Positions 55,088 through 63,811 of a stretch of DNA of 64,000 nt are shown one piece after another; position 1 is the stretch's first letter; the number at the start of each line of letters is the position of its first letter. The notes below the pieces were generated by a model, which saw only the letters and a program-made list of their open reading frames with translations, did not search any database and was not told where the DNA came from. The DNA is taken from the NCBI RefSeq assembly GCF_014526325.1, contig NZ_JACNMJ010000001.1, forward strand, positions 372,001-436,000, read 5' to 3'. Position numbers and translations under genes: made by a program. Source of the DNA: Psychroserpens algicola (lineage in GTDB: Bacteria; Bacteroidota; Bacteroidia; Flavobacteriales; Flavobacteriaceae).

Positions 55088-57685
55088 TTATCTAATAATT
55101 AATTTTAATGGGGTATATAAGGTGTCGTGACTTAGTATCTTACAGAAATACAAACCTGCACTCAAGTTATTTCTATCTAAAGTCATTTCATTTGTTCCAG
55201 GAGTAGTTTTGTGAGTGGTTTGATACACAATCTTTCCTAATTGGTCATAGACTACAAATTGTACAGTCTCTGTGTGTTTTGCTGAAAACTGAATACTTGT
55301 TGATGACGTCATTGGGTTTGGCACAGCAGATAGCTTCGATGTTTCGTCAGCTATATCTTCAACTGATAAAGTATCTTGAGACAAACGTAAGTTTTCTAAT
55401 GTCAATTCTTTTGTAGTTGTAATACCATCTTCACTTACCATAGTAAATACTACAGTCACAACGTCATCTAAAACGGCATCAAACCCGCTTTCAGACTCAA
55501 AACCAGATATTGGTAATACATAATCCTGAATAACATTGTCTAATGTGATATTAGCGTGATATTGTTCTTCCCAGTTAGAAATACTTTCTTTTACAAAGGT
55601 AATTTGTAATTCACCTGTACCTCTAGCACTAAATTTCAGACTATTATAATCGCTAAGATCAACCGCCTTAAATCTTGGTGTTAATGCTCTATAAGCAGCA
55701 ACATAGCTACTTGTAGTTGCTTTTAATACAACGTTTCGTTCTATTGGGAAGTCTAAAACGTCATAGGTATAGTTGTTAGGAATAACAGCATACGTATCAA
55801 CTGTTGTATCTTGTTGAGAATCGTCGATTCCCCATGGTCCATCAGACATGAATAAATCGTCTGGTGTTGCGATGCCATCACCAATTCTAAATCCGATATC
55901 AAATAGATTTCCGGTTTCTAACTGTAGGTTTGTAATGTAATCTTGGTTAAGGTTTATGGTAGAGTTTAGGGCTCCAAATTCGCTTGTTTCAGTCGTTCTA
56001 AAACCTGCGTCAAAGGTGACGTTTTCGGTAGCATTGGTATTAATGATTTGTAGGTTAAGGGAACCATTAATATATTTTCCTTTTCTAACGAAAACCGTCG
56101 GAGGGATTGAATTATCATAACTTGAGATAGGCTTTTGAACCTCTAGTAGATTTAAGACTTCTTGACCCAGAGCATGTAAATCGTCTATAGCGTTGGTCCA
56201 AATTTGAAAGTTGTAAAATGTAACATTTTGTTCGTATTGATCTAGATTCCAATGGCTTTCGATGGCAAAATTTTCGTCATTATTTACCACTTTAGCAGAT
56301 AAACTCAATACAAACTCATAAGTGCCATCAACATTCTTGATAATAGATTTGATAAATGAATGTCCGTTGATATCAATGGTGTTGACTGAGATTAATTCGG
56401 CACCCAGCAGTCTATCACAAATATATTTTGTGTGTTCATAAACGCCATTTTCAGTTTTTAGTGCCATGATTGAAGCTACAGGAGTATTGCTTTCTATATA
56501 ATCAACTGCATAAATTTCGGTAGCATTGGTAATTGCTAATAAATCACTTGGCGTAGACTCGATAACTTCATCTTCATTAATCACGTCTAATGGAATAAAA
56601 TCTTCGAGTGTAAATTCAGAATTAGCATTTCTCTGAAAATAGCTATCTAATTTTGTCAAGCGCTTAGCTTTACTTCTATCGAATGTATAACCTGTTTTTG
56701 CACGATTAAAGTTTCGTGTATTTATTTGCTCTGAAAGTCTGTTATTACTTTCCAGTCCGCCATCATTTCCACCAGATGTCGGAGGTACAATGACTGCACA
56801 ATCACCAAAACCTGAACATGAAGGATCCTCACAATCTATAAGTCCGTCGCCATCATCATCAATTCCATTATCGCAAATTTCTTGTAAAACCGGAGCAGTA
56901 GGACAACGTGCACCATCATTACTTGAACTAGAAGGACCGAAAGCAAATAAATTAGAGTCCATTATACTATTCACAGCCAAATTTTGAACATTTTGAATGA
57001 CATAAATCGTCCCTGTTTGATTAGCCGACACATAAAAACGACCGTCAGCATCAAAATAGACAGCACCATAAGTGTAGTTTAACCCAGACAAAATTGGCAC
57101 TTCGCCTAGAGCTAGTACATTTCCATTAGAAGGATCAATGCGATATAAAATATTACTGTTTTTTTCTACAGAATATAAGTATCCATCAACAGCATTAAAT
57201 GCCCAATCATGAATATTTATATTTTGAGACAACGTTGTTGTTTCTTGATGTTGCGTGTAGTTTTCAGATTCGGGATTAAGATTAATTTTATAATACGTTG
57301 TTCCTCCTCCTTTTAAATAATAAACTCCTGTACTACTTATATCGCCAACATATCTGTTATTTGTTGGTAACTCATCTACATAAAATGTTGTTGTGGTAAA
57401 ATTTCTACCAATACGAACAATTGATTTTGCAGGTGAAGTTAACGATCCCCAAATAAAACCATCAGCAGGATTGTATGCTGCTGCATTGATATTACCCGAC
57501 GTGACATCTTGTGCAACTTGATAAGAATTACCTGAAGCCAAATCTACTGCGTAGACATCATTGTATTGAAATAGATAGGCGTTATAGTCACAATCGAATG
57601 GAATATCTTGCGCTTTTGTGATGAAACACATCAAGATTGTACTTAATAGGACTAGTTGATTTTTTAAAGTGTAAAGTTTACTCAT
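55088..57685 (-). CDS. Large exported protein with DUF6923-like and T9SS sorting domains
   Basis: The 865-aa protein has a signal peptide (1-25), then a beta-propeller-like N-terminal domain of the DUF6923 kind (FDCDYNAYLFQYNDVYAVDLASG). A calcium-type linker ICDNGIDDDGDGLIDCEDPSC follows (about 270-290). A central region has many beta strands, then a carbohydrate-binding-like segment (LKFSARGTGELQITFVKESISNW) and a C-terminal sorting domain (SAVPNPMTSSTSIQF, LSAGLYFCKIL). No catalytic residues are obvious. It is surface-exposed or released, possibly an adhesin or matrix protein. It has a perfect -7 box and LytTR-like repeats upstream. Confidence 0.82.
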   Translation of the reverse strand: MSKLYTLKNQLVLLSTILMCFITKAQDIPFDCDYNAYLFQYNDVYAVDLASGNSYQVAQDVTSGNINAAAYNPADGFIWGSLTSPAKSIVRIGRNFTTTTFYVDELPTNNRYVGDISSTGVYYLKGGGTTYYKINLNPESENYTQHQETTTLSQNINIHDWAFNAVDGYLYSVEKNSNILYRIDPSNGNVLALGEVPILSGLNYTYGAVYFDADGRFYVSANQTGTIYVIQNVQNLAVNSIMDSNLFAFGPSSSSNDGARCPTAPVLQEICDNGIDDDGDGLIDCEDPSCSGFGDCAVIVPPTSGGNDGGLESNNRLSEQINTRNFNRAKTGYTFDRSKAKRLTKLDSYFQRNANSEFTLEDFIPLDVINEDEVIESTPSDLLAITNATEIYAVDYIESNTPVASIMALKTENGVYEHTKYICDRLLGAELISVNTIDINGHSFIKSIIKNVDGTYEFVLSLSAKVVNNDENFAIESHWNLDQYEQNVTFYNFQIWTNAIDDLHALGQEVLNLLEVQKPISSYDNSIPPTVFVRKGKYINGSLNLQIINTNATENVTFDAGFRTTETSEFGALNSTINLNQDYITNLQLETGNLFDIGFRIGDGIATPDDLFMSDGPWGIDDSQQDTTVDTYAVIPNNYTYDVLDFPIERNVVLKATTSSYVAAYRALTPRFKAVDLSDYNSLKFSARGTGELQITFVKESISNWEEQYHANITLDNVIQDYVLPISGFESESGFDAVLDDVVTVVFTMVSEDGITTTKELTLENLRLSQDTLSVEDIADETSKLSAVPNPMTSSTSIQFSAKHTETVQFVVYDQLGKIVYQTTHKTTPGTNEMTLDRNNLSAGLYFCKILSHDTLYTPLKLIIR

Positions 57686-57711
57686 TATCTGTTTTATTTG
57701 AGATTCTGAAG

Positions 57712-57719
57712 CAAATATA
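57712..57719 (-). promoter_or_regulatory. Bacteroidota -7 box of the 865-aa exported protein gene
   Basis: TATATTTG on the minus strand matches TAnnTTTG and lies 26 nt upstream of the ATG. No good -33 TTG is visible at the right distance, which fits dependence on an activator bound at 57747-57797. Confidence 0.6.
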
Positions 57720-57746
57720 TTCTGTTATACACTCTGTTTTTCTGAT

Positions 57747-57797
57747 TTTCGATAGACGTATCTTAGACTAGGTTGGATTGTCTTTTTGTATCGATGA
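57747..57797 (-). promoter_or_regulatory. Three 21-bp-spaced LytTR-like half-sites upstream of the exported protein
   Basis: TTTCGATAG, CTAGGTTGG and TATCGATGA start at 57747, 57768 and 57789, each 21 bp apart. The last extends to GATGAATGG as in the exopolysaccharide promoters. The array ends 27 nt upstream of the -7 box, suitable for activation. A second, similar array lies at 58029. Confidence 0.5.
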
Positions 57798-57910
57798 ATG
57801 GTTTTTAATTATAAAATATATCGACTGTGTTTCATAATCAGAATCACACATGTTTAGAACACTATAATCTGACAACTATAGACATATGACATCAAAGGTG
57901 AGTTGTGAAA

Positions 57911-57944
57911 ATAAAAAAGGCAAAAGAATAAAATCCTTTTGCCT
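57911..57944 (-). terminator. Intrinsic terminator after the LytTR signalling operon
   Basis: On the minus strand AGGCAAAAG-9 nt-CTTTTGCCT is followed by a T-tract, about 140 nt past the lytTR stop. The stem sequence is shared with the terminator at 54998. Confidence 0.8.
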
Positions 57945-58028
57945 CTTAAGTTGCCATTAATCAAACAAACTACTTATCTCGTATTTGTTACAACAAAAGT
58001 AAAAGGAATATTATGATACCTATAACAA

Positions 58029-58079
58029 TTTCGACTGTTAGAACCGAAGGCTAGGTAGAATACCAAAAAGTGTCGATTA
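58029..58079 (-). promoter_or_regulatory. Second set of 21-bp-spaced LytTR-like half-sites
   Basis: TTTCGACTG, GCTAGGTAG and TGTCGATTA start at 58029, 58050 and 58071. In order and spacing they mirror the array at 57747 (TTTCGA, CTAGGT, xxTCGATxAATGG). They sit between the LytTR stop codon and the terminator, so their function as a promoter site is uncertain. Confidence 0.4.
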
Positions 58080-58085
58080 ATGGTT

Positions 58086-58796
58086 TTATAGCAAGTTTAG
58101 ACGCTTCATTAATTCTGGTCTGTTAGAACGACTAACAGGAATCACATCCTTTTTAATTAGTACACTGTTATCTTCAATATCAATAATTTTATCAACGTTG
58201 ATGATATAAGAACGATGTACTTTTAAGAATAAGTCGTTTGGTAATTTCTCTTCGATTTTCTTCAAAGTAGAATGCACTGTATAATTTTGATTTTCGGTTT
58301 TTACATGAATATAATCACCTTTAGCTTCGACCAAATAAATGCTTGGAATGTCAATTTTTATGAGTCGGCGGTCAATATTCACATACAAATCATTTCCTGA
58401 TGTAGATTCTACTTTTTCAGAAGCAGACGCCTCTATTGGCTTATTCGTTTTAGCTTCAGCTTTTAGGATTGCTTTTTGAAAACGATCTAGTGCAATAGGT
58501 TTCACCAAATAATCTACAATACAATCGTACTCAAAAGCCTGAATAGCAAAATTAGAATCGGAAGTTGTTAGAATAATTTTTGGTGGATTTTTAAGCGTTT
58601 CTATGAAATCAAAGCCTGTAAAATCTGGCATATGAATATCTAAGAAGATTAGATCAATTTCATTTTGATTTAAATATTTTATAGCTTGAATGGCATTTGG
58701 AAATTCCTCTAAAACATTTAAACTTTTTACATTAGAACATAACTGACCAATAATTGCTCTGGCTGTTGCTTCATCATCAATAATAATACAATTCAT
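58086..58796 (-). CDS. LytTR-family response regulator
   Basis: The 236-aa protein has a receiver domain (1-115) with D7/D8, phosphoacceptor D53 (IFLDIHMP), T77/T78 and K99 (LVKP). The DNA-binding LytTR domain (~138-236) includes DIPSIYLVEAKGDYIHVKTENQNYTVHSTLKKIEEKL and FLKVHRSYIINVDKI. It is the apparent output of the upstream kinase/Hpt chain, 15 nt after the Hpt gene. LytTR proteins bind paired 9-bp direct repeats about 12 bp apart. Such repeats occur upstream of four nearby transcription units. Confidence 0.92.
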   Translation of the reverse strand: MNCIIIDDEATARAIIGQLCSNVKSLNVLEEFPNAIQAIKYLNQNEIDLIFLDIHMPDFTGFDFIETLKNPPKIILTTSDSNFAIQAFEYDCIVDYLVKPIALDRFQKAILKAEAKTNKPIEASASEKVESTSGNDLYVNIDRRLIKIDIPSIYLVEAKGDYIHVKTENQNYTVHSTLKKIEEKLPNDLFLKVHRSYIINVDKIIDIEDNSVLIKKDVIPVSRSNRPELMKRLNLL

Positions 58797-58811
58797 AAAA
58801 ATTTTACCTCA

Positions 58812-59129
58812 TTATAACTCTTGTAAATAATTAGTCATGATTTGTAAAATAGCTTCAAACTCATCCTGAAGTAATGTTTTATCTTCAAGCAAATTAGTTT
58901 CATAATTTACGGCAACATCATAACTTTTCTCAAGGCCTAAAATACTAATTTTATGTTTAAGTTTGTGAACAATCTCAGCAGTAAGTTTATAGTCTTTTGC
59001 TGAAATGTTATCAAAATAGACTTGCTTTTCTATAGGAAATTCTGTTTTTATGATGTGGATTAACTTTTGTTCAAAAGCTTGATCTCCTCCAGACATACTA
59101 TGTATATATGACAAATTAGGTTGTTCCAT
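58812..59129 (-). CDS. Histidine phosphotransfer (Hpt) protein
   Basis: The 105-aa helical protein has H55 in VHKLKHKISILG, in the position of the xHxLK phosphohistidine motif. There is no other domain. It starts 2 nt after the second histidine kinase gene. It probably shuttles phosphate between the kinases or receivers of this operon and the LytTR regulator. Confidence 0.85.
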   Translation of the reverse strand: MEQPNLSYIHSMSGGDQAFEQKLIHIIKTEFPIEKQVYFDNISAKDYKLTAEIVHKLKHKISILGLEKSYDVAVNYETNLLEDKTLLQDEFEAILQIMTNYLQEL

Positions 59130-59131
59130 AA

Positions 59132-60178
59132 CTATTTTTTTAGTGTAAAATAAAATATTGTGCCTTCGTTAACTTTAGAGGTCAACCATATTTCACCACC
59201 ATAAAGTTCTACAATTTTTCTAACGATTGACAACCCAATACCTGTTGATTGATTTCCACTATCTAGGGTTTCAAAGGTTTTAAAAATCTTTTCAAAATAA
59301 GCGTCGGGAATACCTTTACCATTATCTTTTACGTAAAATTGCCAAAGGCTTCCTTTATCTTCCGCTCCAATTTCAATTCGTCCTTTATCTTTATCATTAT
59401 AATTAATTGCGTTTCCGATTAAGTTTTGGAAAAGCTGCTGAAGTCTGTATTTATCTCCTTTTACAACTGGTAATTTAGATCTAGAAATCTGAATGTGTTC
59501 TGGAACTTGAATAATCTTTAATATATCATCAATAAGCGTATTTAAATTGACATCATAAACCTCTATTTGATTTTTACCAATGGTTGAATATTCAAGAATT
59601 CCATTAATCAAGGTATCCATCTTTTCGACATTATTCCTAATAAGACGTATCGTTTTCTGACCATTCTCGTCAAAAGCATCACTATAATCTTCTTTTAACC
59701 AGGCTGTTAAAGCATCGATACTTCGTAATGGTGATTTTAAATCGTGAGATACCATATGAGCATAATCACTAAGCTCCTGATTTTGATGTGCTAATTCATT
59801 TAAAAGCGATTCTTTCTGTTTATTTATTTCTATAATCTCTTTGGTTTGATTGTCAATAAAGTCAACCAGTTTTGACCCATTCAAATCTAAATGTTCAGTG
59901 GGTTTATTATCCTCAAGATTATAAAATTTGAGCGTATCAATAACATTTTTGAGTTTATCTATTAACTCTTTCTGCTCGTTTGCCTCTTTTTGTAGTTGCC
60001 TGTTAGCCTTATACAATTCATCTGAACTTATAGACATTGCTCTTTGAATCATGGCAGATTGCTCGTCAAAATTATTGTAAGACCTATCAACAGCATTGAT
60101 GAACTCCTCTAAAGATGTATCATGCTTAAGCTCTTCACTTAAATATTTTCGTATTTGACGTTTGAGCAACGAATTCAT
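59132..60178 (-). CDS. Cytoplasmic histidine kinase (HisKA-HATPase)
   Basis: The 348-aa protein has no signal or membrane helix. An N-terminal helical/coiled-coil region (1-135) precedes the HisKA box YAHMVSHDLKSPLRSIDAL with H145, then N, G1 and G2 boxes (LIGNAINYN, VKDNGKGIPDAYFEKIF, STGIGLSIVRKIVELYGG). Without a sensor of its own, it is probably controlled by the FIST protein, whose stop overlaps this gene's start. The HisKA box is nearly identical to that of the PAS kinase two genes upstream, pointing to duplication. Confidence 0.93.
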   Translation of the reverse strand: MNSLLKRQIRKYLSEELKHDTSLEEFINAVDRSYNNFDEQSAMIQRAMSISSDELYKANRQLQKEANEQKELIDKLKNVIDTLKFYNLEDNKPTEHLDLNGSKLVDFIDNQTKEIIEINKQKESLLNELAHQNQELSDYAHMVSHDLKSPLRSIDALTAWLKEDYSDAFDENGQKTIRLIRNNVEKMDTLINGILEYSTIGKNQIEVYDVNLNTLIDDILKIIQVPEHIQISRSKLPVVKGDKYRLQQLFQNLIGNAINYNDKDKGRIEIGAEDKGSLWQFYVKDNGKGIPDAYFEKIFKTFETLDSGNQSTGIGLSIVRKIVELYGGEIWLTSKVNEGTIFYFTLKK

Positions 60179-61311
60179 TATTCACTTATTAACGTTATCG
60201 TCATTGTTTGATTATGTAACTGGCAAGCTATTTCTCCATGAAAAGGTGCAATTTCACCATAGGAATAAAAACCGCTTACTGTAGTATCATCGCCTAAAAC
60301 TTCTATTACTTCTTCAATTTCTTCTTCTACGCGTTGATCTAACACCAATTTACGACCAATACAACTGACTAAAAAGGCAACTTCTGGTTTGTGTTCTCTA
60401 TATTCTAAAGCCTGTTTTGCTGCTCGTTCTGATGCGTTAGCAATATGATCGACATTAGTCATCATCAATTGTACTTTTGAGTTTTCAGGAATATCTCCTG
60501 CAAGAATTACTGCGTTTTCAGCTTCATTTATATTTAAAATAGACCTTACTATCGATTGACTTTCGTCTTTTGAAGTGACATTTAAAGGATAGAGCAAAGC
60601 TGCTCCTGGTAAATCTTTAGCTTTATCACCTAAATAGGTTTTGTATAAATCTAAAGCAGGTTGACCATCTAGTTCGTATAGCGTATTATCTTTAGATTTG
60701 GTGACAATTCGTTCTGGACCAAAAGGTGTCCAGCCTCCATGAATTGAAAATGTAATTTCTAGAGATTCGCCATAAAATCCAACAGCTACAATTTCGCCTT
60801 CTTTTGGGTTTTCATTATACGAAGCTAATGTTTTTTCAAAGCGTGTATCATCACCACATAAACCTCCTGTAATTAACAGGTTATTTTGAGTAGAAGCAGT
60901 CATTCCTTTTGTAAGTTGACTTCCGTTAATAAAACTTCCTTCAGATACGACAAAGACATATTTTAAATCTTTTTCAGGAAATTGTTTTATCAAATCATTT
61001 CCTGTTTTAAAACTGTCTAAATCTGCATTTAAAACGTTACTTGTTTTAATAAGAAAGCGGCTTTTTTCAAACTCCATTGCAGTTATGGTGATGCTGTCTT
61101 CATTTACTGTACTTGAAGAAATTTCAGCACATGCTGATCCAAATACGATGTGACCATCTGGAAATATAGCTTTTATTTCCTCATAGATAGAATGCTCTTC
61201 AAGCAAATATCTATTACCGAACACAAGAACTAATGGTTCATTTAATTTTTGATTTTCACCAACATATGTCCACTGTTGATCTTTATGTTTTACTAATTGT
61301 ACTGTTTTCAT
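60178..61311 (-). CDS. FIST-domain sensory protein (NosP-like)
   Basis: The 377-aa protein has the FIST N domain (VLVFGNRYLLEEHSIYEEIKAIFPDGHIVFGSACAEISS, then NNLLITGGLCGDDTRFEKTL) and the FIST C domain (YKTYLGDKAKDLPGAALLYPL, CIGRKLVLDQRVEEEIEEV, VSGFYSYGEIAPFHGEIACQLHNQT). Some FIST proteins (NosP) bind heme and nitric oxide and steer a co-encoded kinase. The histidines near the C-terminus are compatible, but heme binding cannot be proven from sequence. It lies between two kinase genes with 2-nt and 1-nt spacing. Confidence 0.88.
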   Translation of the reverse strand: MKTVQLVKHKDQQWTYVGENQKLNEPLVLVFGNRYLLEEHSIYEEIKAIFPDGHIVFGSACAEISSSTVNEDSITITAMEFEKSRFLIKTSNVLNADLDSFKTGNDLIKQFPEKDLKYVFVVSEGSFINGSQLTKGMTASTQNNLLITGGLCGDDTRFEKTLASYNENPKEGEIVAVGFYGESLEITFSIHGGWTPFGPERIVTKSKDNTLYELDGQPALDLYKTYLGDKAKDLPGAALLYPLNVTSKDESQSIVRSILNINEAENAVILAGDIPENSKVQLMMTNVDHIANASERAAKQALEYREHKPEVAFLVSCIGRKLVLDQRVEEEIEEVIEVLGDDTTVSGFYSYGEIAPFHGEIACQLHNQTMTITLISE

Positions 61312-61313
61312 TG

Positions 61314-63272
61314 TTATTTTTTTAATGTAAAGTAGAAGGTTGTTCCTTTCCCTAATTCACTCTCTAACCATATGTTACCTTCATGCTGATTTACAATTTT
61401 TTTCACTATTGACAAGCCAATACCAGTAGAGTCTTTACTTTTATTTAGAGCATGGAATATCTTAAATATTTTATCATAAAACTGTTTTTCAATCCCTATC
61501 CCATTGTCTGAAATCGAAAATTCATAACAATCGCTTTTAGATGTAACGTCTATGGTGATTATACCTTCAGGTTTATCTATAAATTTAATAGCATTGCTTA
61601 TTAGATTTTGAAATAATTGCTGGAGTTTGACCTTATCTCCTTTTAGACTTGGGAGCTTATTGCTAACTGAAATTGAAACATGTTCTGGAACGTACAAAAT
61701 TTTAATTAAATCATCGACCAAAACAGCAATGTCTACATTGGTTTTTTCATCATTCATTGCACCAATACTGGAGTAATCTAAAATATCTGAAATAAGCAAT
61801 TCCATTTTCTCTAAAGTACGCTCTATATGATTAAAATTTTGTAAACTGACATCATCTAACTTACCTTTATTATCTTCTTTTATCCAGTTTATTAAAGCAT
61901 CAATACTTCGCAATGGCGATTTTAAATCGTGAGAAACAATATGAGCATATTCTTGAAGTTCGTTATTACTCTTTTCCAGTTCTAAAAGCAATTTTTCTTT
62001 TTGATACTCTAAAGTTTTTAAATCTGTAATGTCTAAATGAATCCCTATAGAGCCGACGACTTCACCATTTAAATCATAGTTTGGAGCACCACTAATTAAC
62101 CAATAGCGAATATGACCTTGTTTGGTTTTCACTTTTAGTTCATATGAATTAGATTGTCCTTGTTGCCGTTTTTTATTTTCTTCTGAAATAATATCAGACC
62201 CACCTTCAATTGGGAATAATAGCCCTGCCTTTTTTCCTAAAACTTCATCTTGAGTATAACCTGACATCTCAGAAAAACTCTGATTAATCATTAAAATTTC
62301 ATCATCGTTATTGACTTCGACTAATCCCAAATGCATATTAGCAATTATGCCATAATACTTTTGCTTTTGTGTTTCTAAACTTTTACGATATGTTCTTTTC
62401 AAAGTGACATCAGTAAAGGTCCATAAAAACCCTTTCGATTTTTCTCCAATGGTTATTGGCATATAGTTACGCTCAAGGATTTTACCATCTAACATCTCTA
62501 ATTCATCACCAATGACTAATTGCTTATCCTTATCTATAGCTTTCATTCTTTCAATAAAAGCTTCAGGGTCTTTAAATAGCATTTTGTTTTGTTCAGAAGC
62601 CGAGGTACAATCTATACCGATTAAATCATCAGGTTGTGCATTGATATTAAACAGGTTACAAAATTTCTTATTAGTTAATACAATGTTTCGGTTTTCATCT
62701 TCTAAAACAATACCACTATCAAGATTAAGTATGAGTGCCGCTAATCGGTTTTCAGATTCGATAAGTTTTTCTTCAGAAGCTTTTTGGTCTGTGATATCAC
62801 GAACAATACCTTGTGCTGCAATGGGTCTTTTCTTTTTATCAAAAACGACACTGGCATTGATATGTACCCATTTAACTTCCTTAGATTTTGTATAAACTCT
62901 GGCTTCGTAATCTTTAAAAAAACCATTGGTTTTGAGCTGATGAAACGAATTCATAGCGTAGTCGTAATCATCCTTATAAATCAGATTTTGAACATTCAAG
63001 GATTCTTTACTTATATCATAGCCAAATAATTTTGTTGCAGCTTCATTGAGTTTGAGAACCTTTCCTTCGAGATCCATTACCACATATGCATCGACAATAT
63101 TTTCGAATATACCTTGGAGTTGAGAAGATTTCTCTTCTAATAAAAGTTCTAATTTTTGAGATGTTAGAAATAGCTCTCTTGATTTTTCTTCAAGAATTTT
63201 TTCGGCAGCTTTTCTGGCAGCCTTTTCCCGCTCTAGAGCTCGTTTTAATATGTCAAGCTGATCTTGACTCAT
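61314..63272 (-). CDS. PAS-domain sensor histidine kinase
   Basis: The 652-aa cytoplasmic protein has an N-terminal coiled coil (8-55), three PAS domains with PAC tails (about 52-165, 172-292, 303-418), HisKA with H448 (YAHIVSHDLKSPLRSIDAL) and HATPase (LISNAIKFI, ISDNGIGIEKQFYDKIF, STGIGLSIVKKIVNQHEG). No membrane helix is present. Its start shares a base with the H-NOX stop, so the two are translationally coupled. H-NOX proteins usually inhibit such a kinase when nitric oxide is bound. Confidence 0.93.
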   Translation of the reverse strand: MSQDQLDILKRALEREKAARKAAEKILEEKSRELFLTSQKLELLLEEKSSQLQGIFENIVDAYVVMDLEGKVLKLNEAATKLFGYDISKESLNVQNLIYKDDYDYAMNSFHQLKTNGFFKDYEARVYTKSKEVKWVHINASVVFDKKKRPIAAQGIVRDITDQKASEEKLIESENRLAALILNLDSGIVLEDENRNIVLTNKKFCNLFNINAQPDDLIGIDCTSASEQNKMLFKDPEAFIERMKAIDKDKQLVIGDELEMLDGKILERNYMPITIGEKSKGFLWTFTDVTLKRTYRKSLETQKQKYYGIIANMHLGLVEVNNDDEILMINQSFSEMSGYTQDEVLGKKAGLLFPIEGGSDIISEENKKRQQGQSNSYELKVKTKQGHIRYWLISGAPNYDLNGEVVGSIGIHLDITDLKTLEYQKEKLLLELEKSNNELQEYAHIVSHDLKSPLRSIDALINWIKEDNKGKLDDVSLQNFNHIERTLEKMELLISDILDYSSIGAMNDEKTNVDIAVLVDDLIKILYVPEHVSISVSNKLPSLKGDKVKLQQLFQNLISNAIKFIDKPEGIITIDVTSKSDCYEFSISDNGIGIEKQFYDKIFKIFHALNKSKDSTGIGLSIVKKIVNQHEGNIWLESELGKGTTFYFTLKK

Positions 63273-63811
63273 TAATTTTGTTCAATTATAAAACGTACTT
63301 CTGTTCCATCGTCCTTAATCTTTTCTAAAACGATACTTGCAGAAGAATTAAAATACTCAAATGTTTTATTCATTAAGCCCAATCCAAAATGATGCATCGC
63401 TCTACTCGATTTATAATCCATTATTAATGAATTTTCGGTTTTTTCAATAACTTCAAAAGTAGGTAATTCGGCATCAGGATAAATTTTCCTCACCTCCACA
63501 TGAATATGGTTTTCTATAGACGATATCATTTCGATAGGATCTTTGTAGGTCGCTAAAAGCCCAGGATAACTATCTTCTAAGACACCAAAAAAATGTTCGG
63601 CATATACCAGTAATAAATCATCAATGCTCATTTTTGTCCTAGTACTTAAATGCTGTAATAATTGAAGCATCTCTGAGAACTTATATGTTCCTACTGCAGT
63701 ATAAACACCTTGAGATTCTAAATCAGAATTAGTTATGATATGATCTACCATTTCTAAACCAAACTTATCTTCTACTAAATCTAAAAATTCTGTAAATACA
63801 ATACCTTTCAT
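63272..63811 (-). CDS. H-NOX heme nitric-oxide sensor
   Basis: The 179-aa protein fits the bacterial H-NOX (HNOB) domain over its full length. It starts MKGIVFTEFLDLVE. The expected proximal heme ligand is H104 in NHIHVEVRKIYP. The heme-propionate clamp YxSxR is Y133-K-S135-S-R137 (DYKSSR). GLGLMNKTFEYF follows. It binds NO, and possibly O2 depending on a distal Tyr that I cannot place with confidence. It is encoded directly before its presumed kinase. Its start ATG overlaps the stop of the preceding receiver gene (TAATG). Confidence 0.92.
   Translation of the reverse strand: MKGIVFTEFLDLVEDKFGLEMVDHIITNSDLESQGVYTAVGTYKFSEMLQLLQHLSTRTKMSIDDLLLVYAEHFFGVLEDSYPGLLATYKDPIEMISSIENHIHVEVRKIYPDAELPTFEVIEKTENSLIMDYKSSRAMHHFGLGLMNKTFEYFNSSASIVLEKIKDDGTEVRFIIEQN

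Noticed and set aside
57819-57827. TATCGACTG as a further LytTR-like half-site
   Set aside because: It lies 30 bp from the nearest half-site, off the 21-bp pitch shared by the others.
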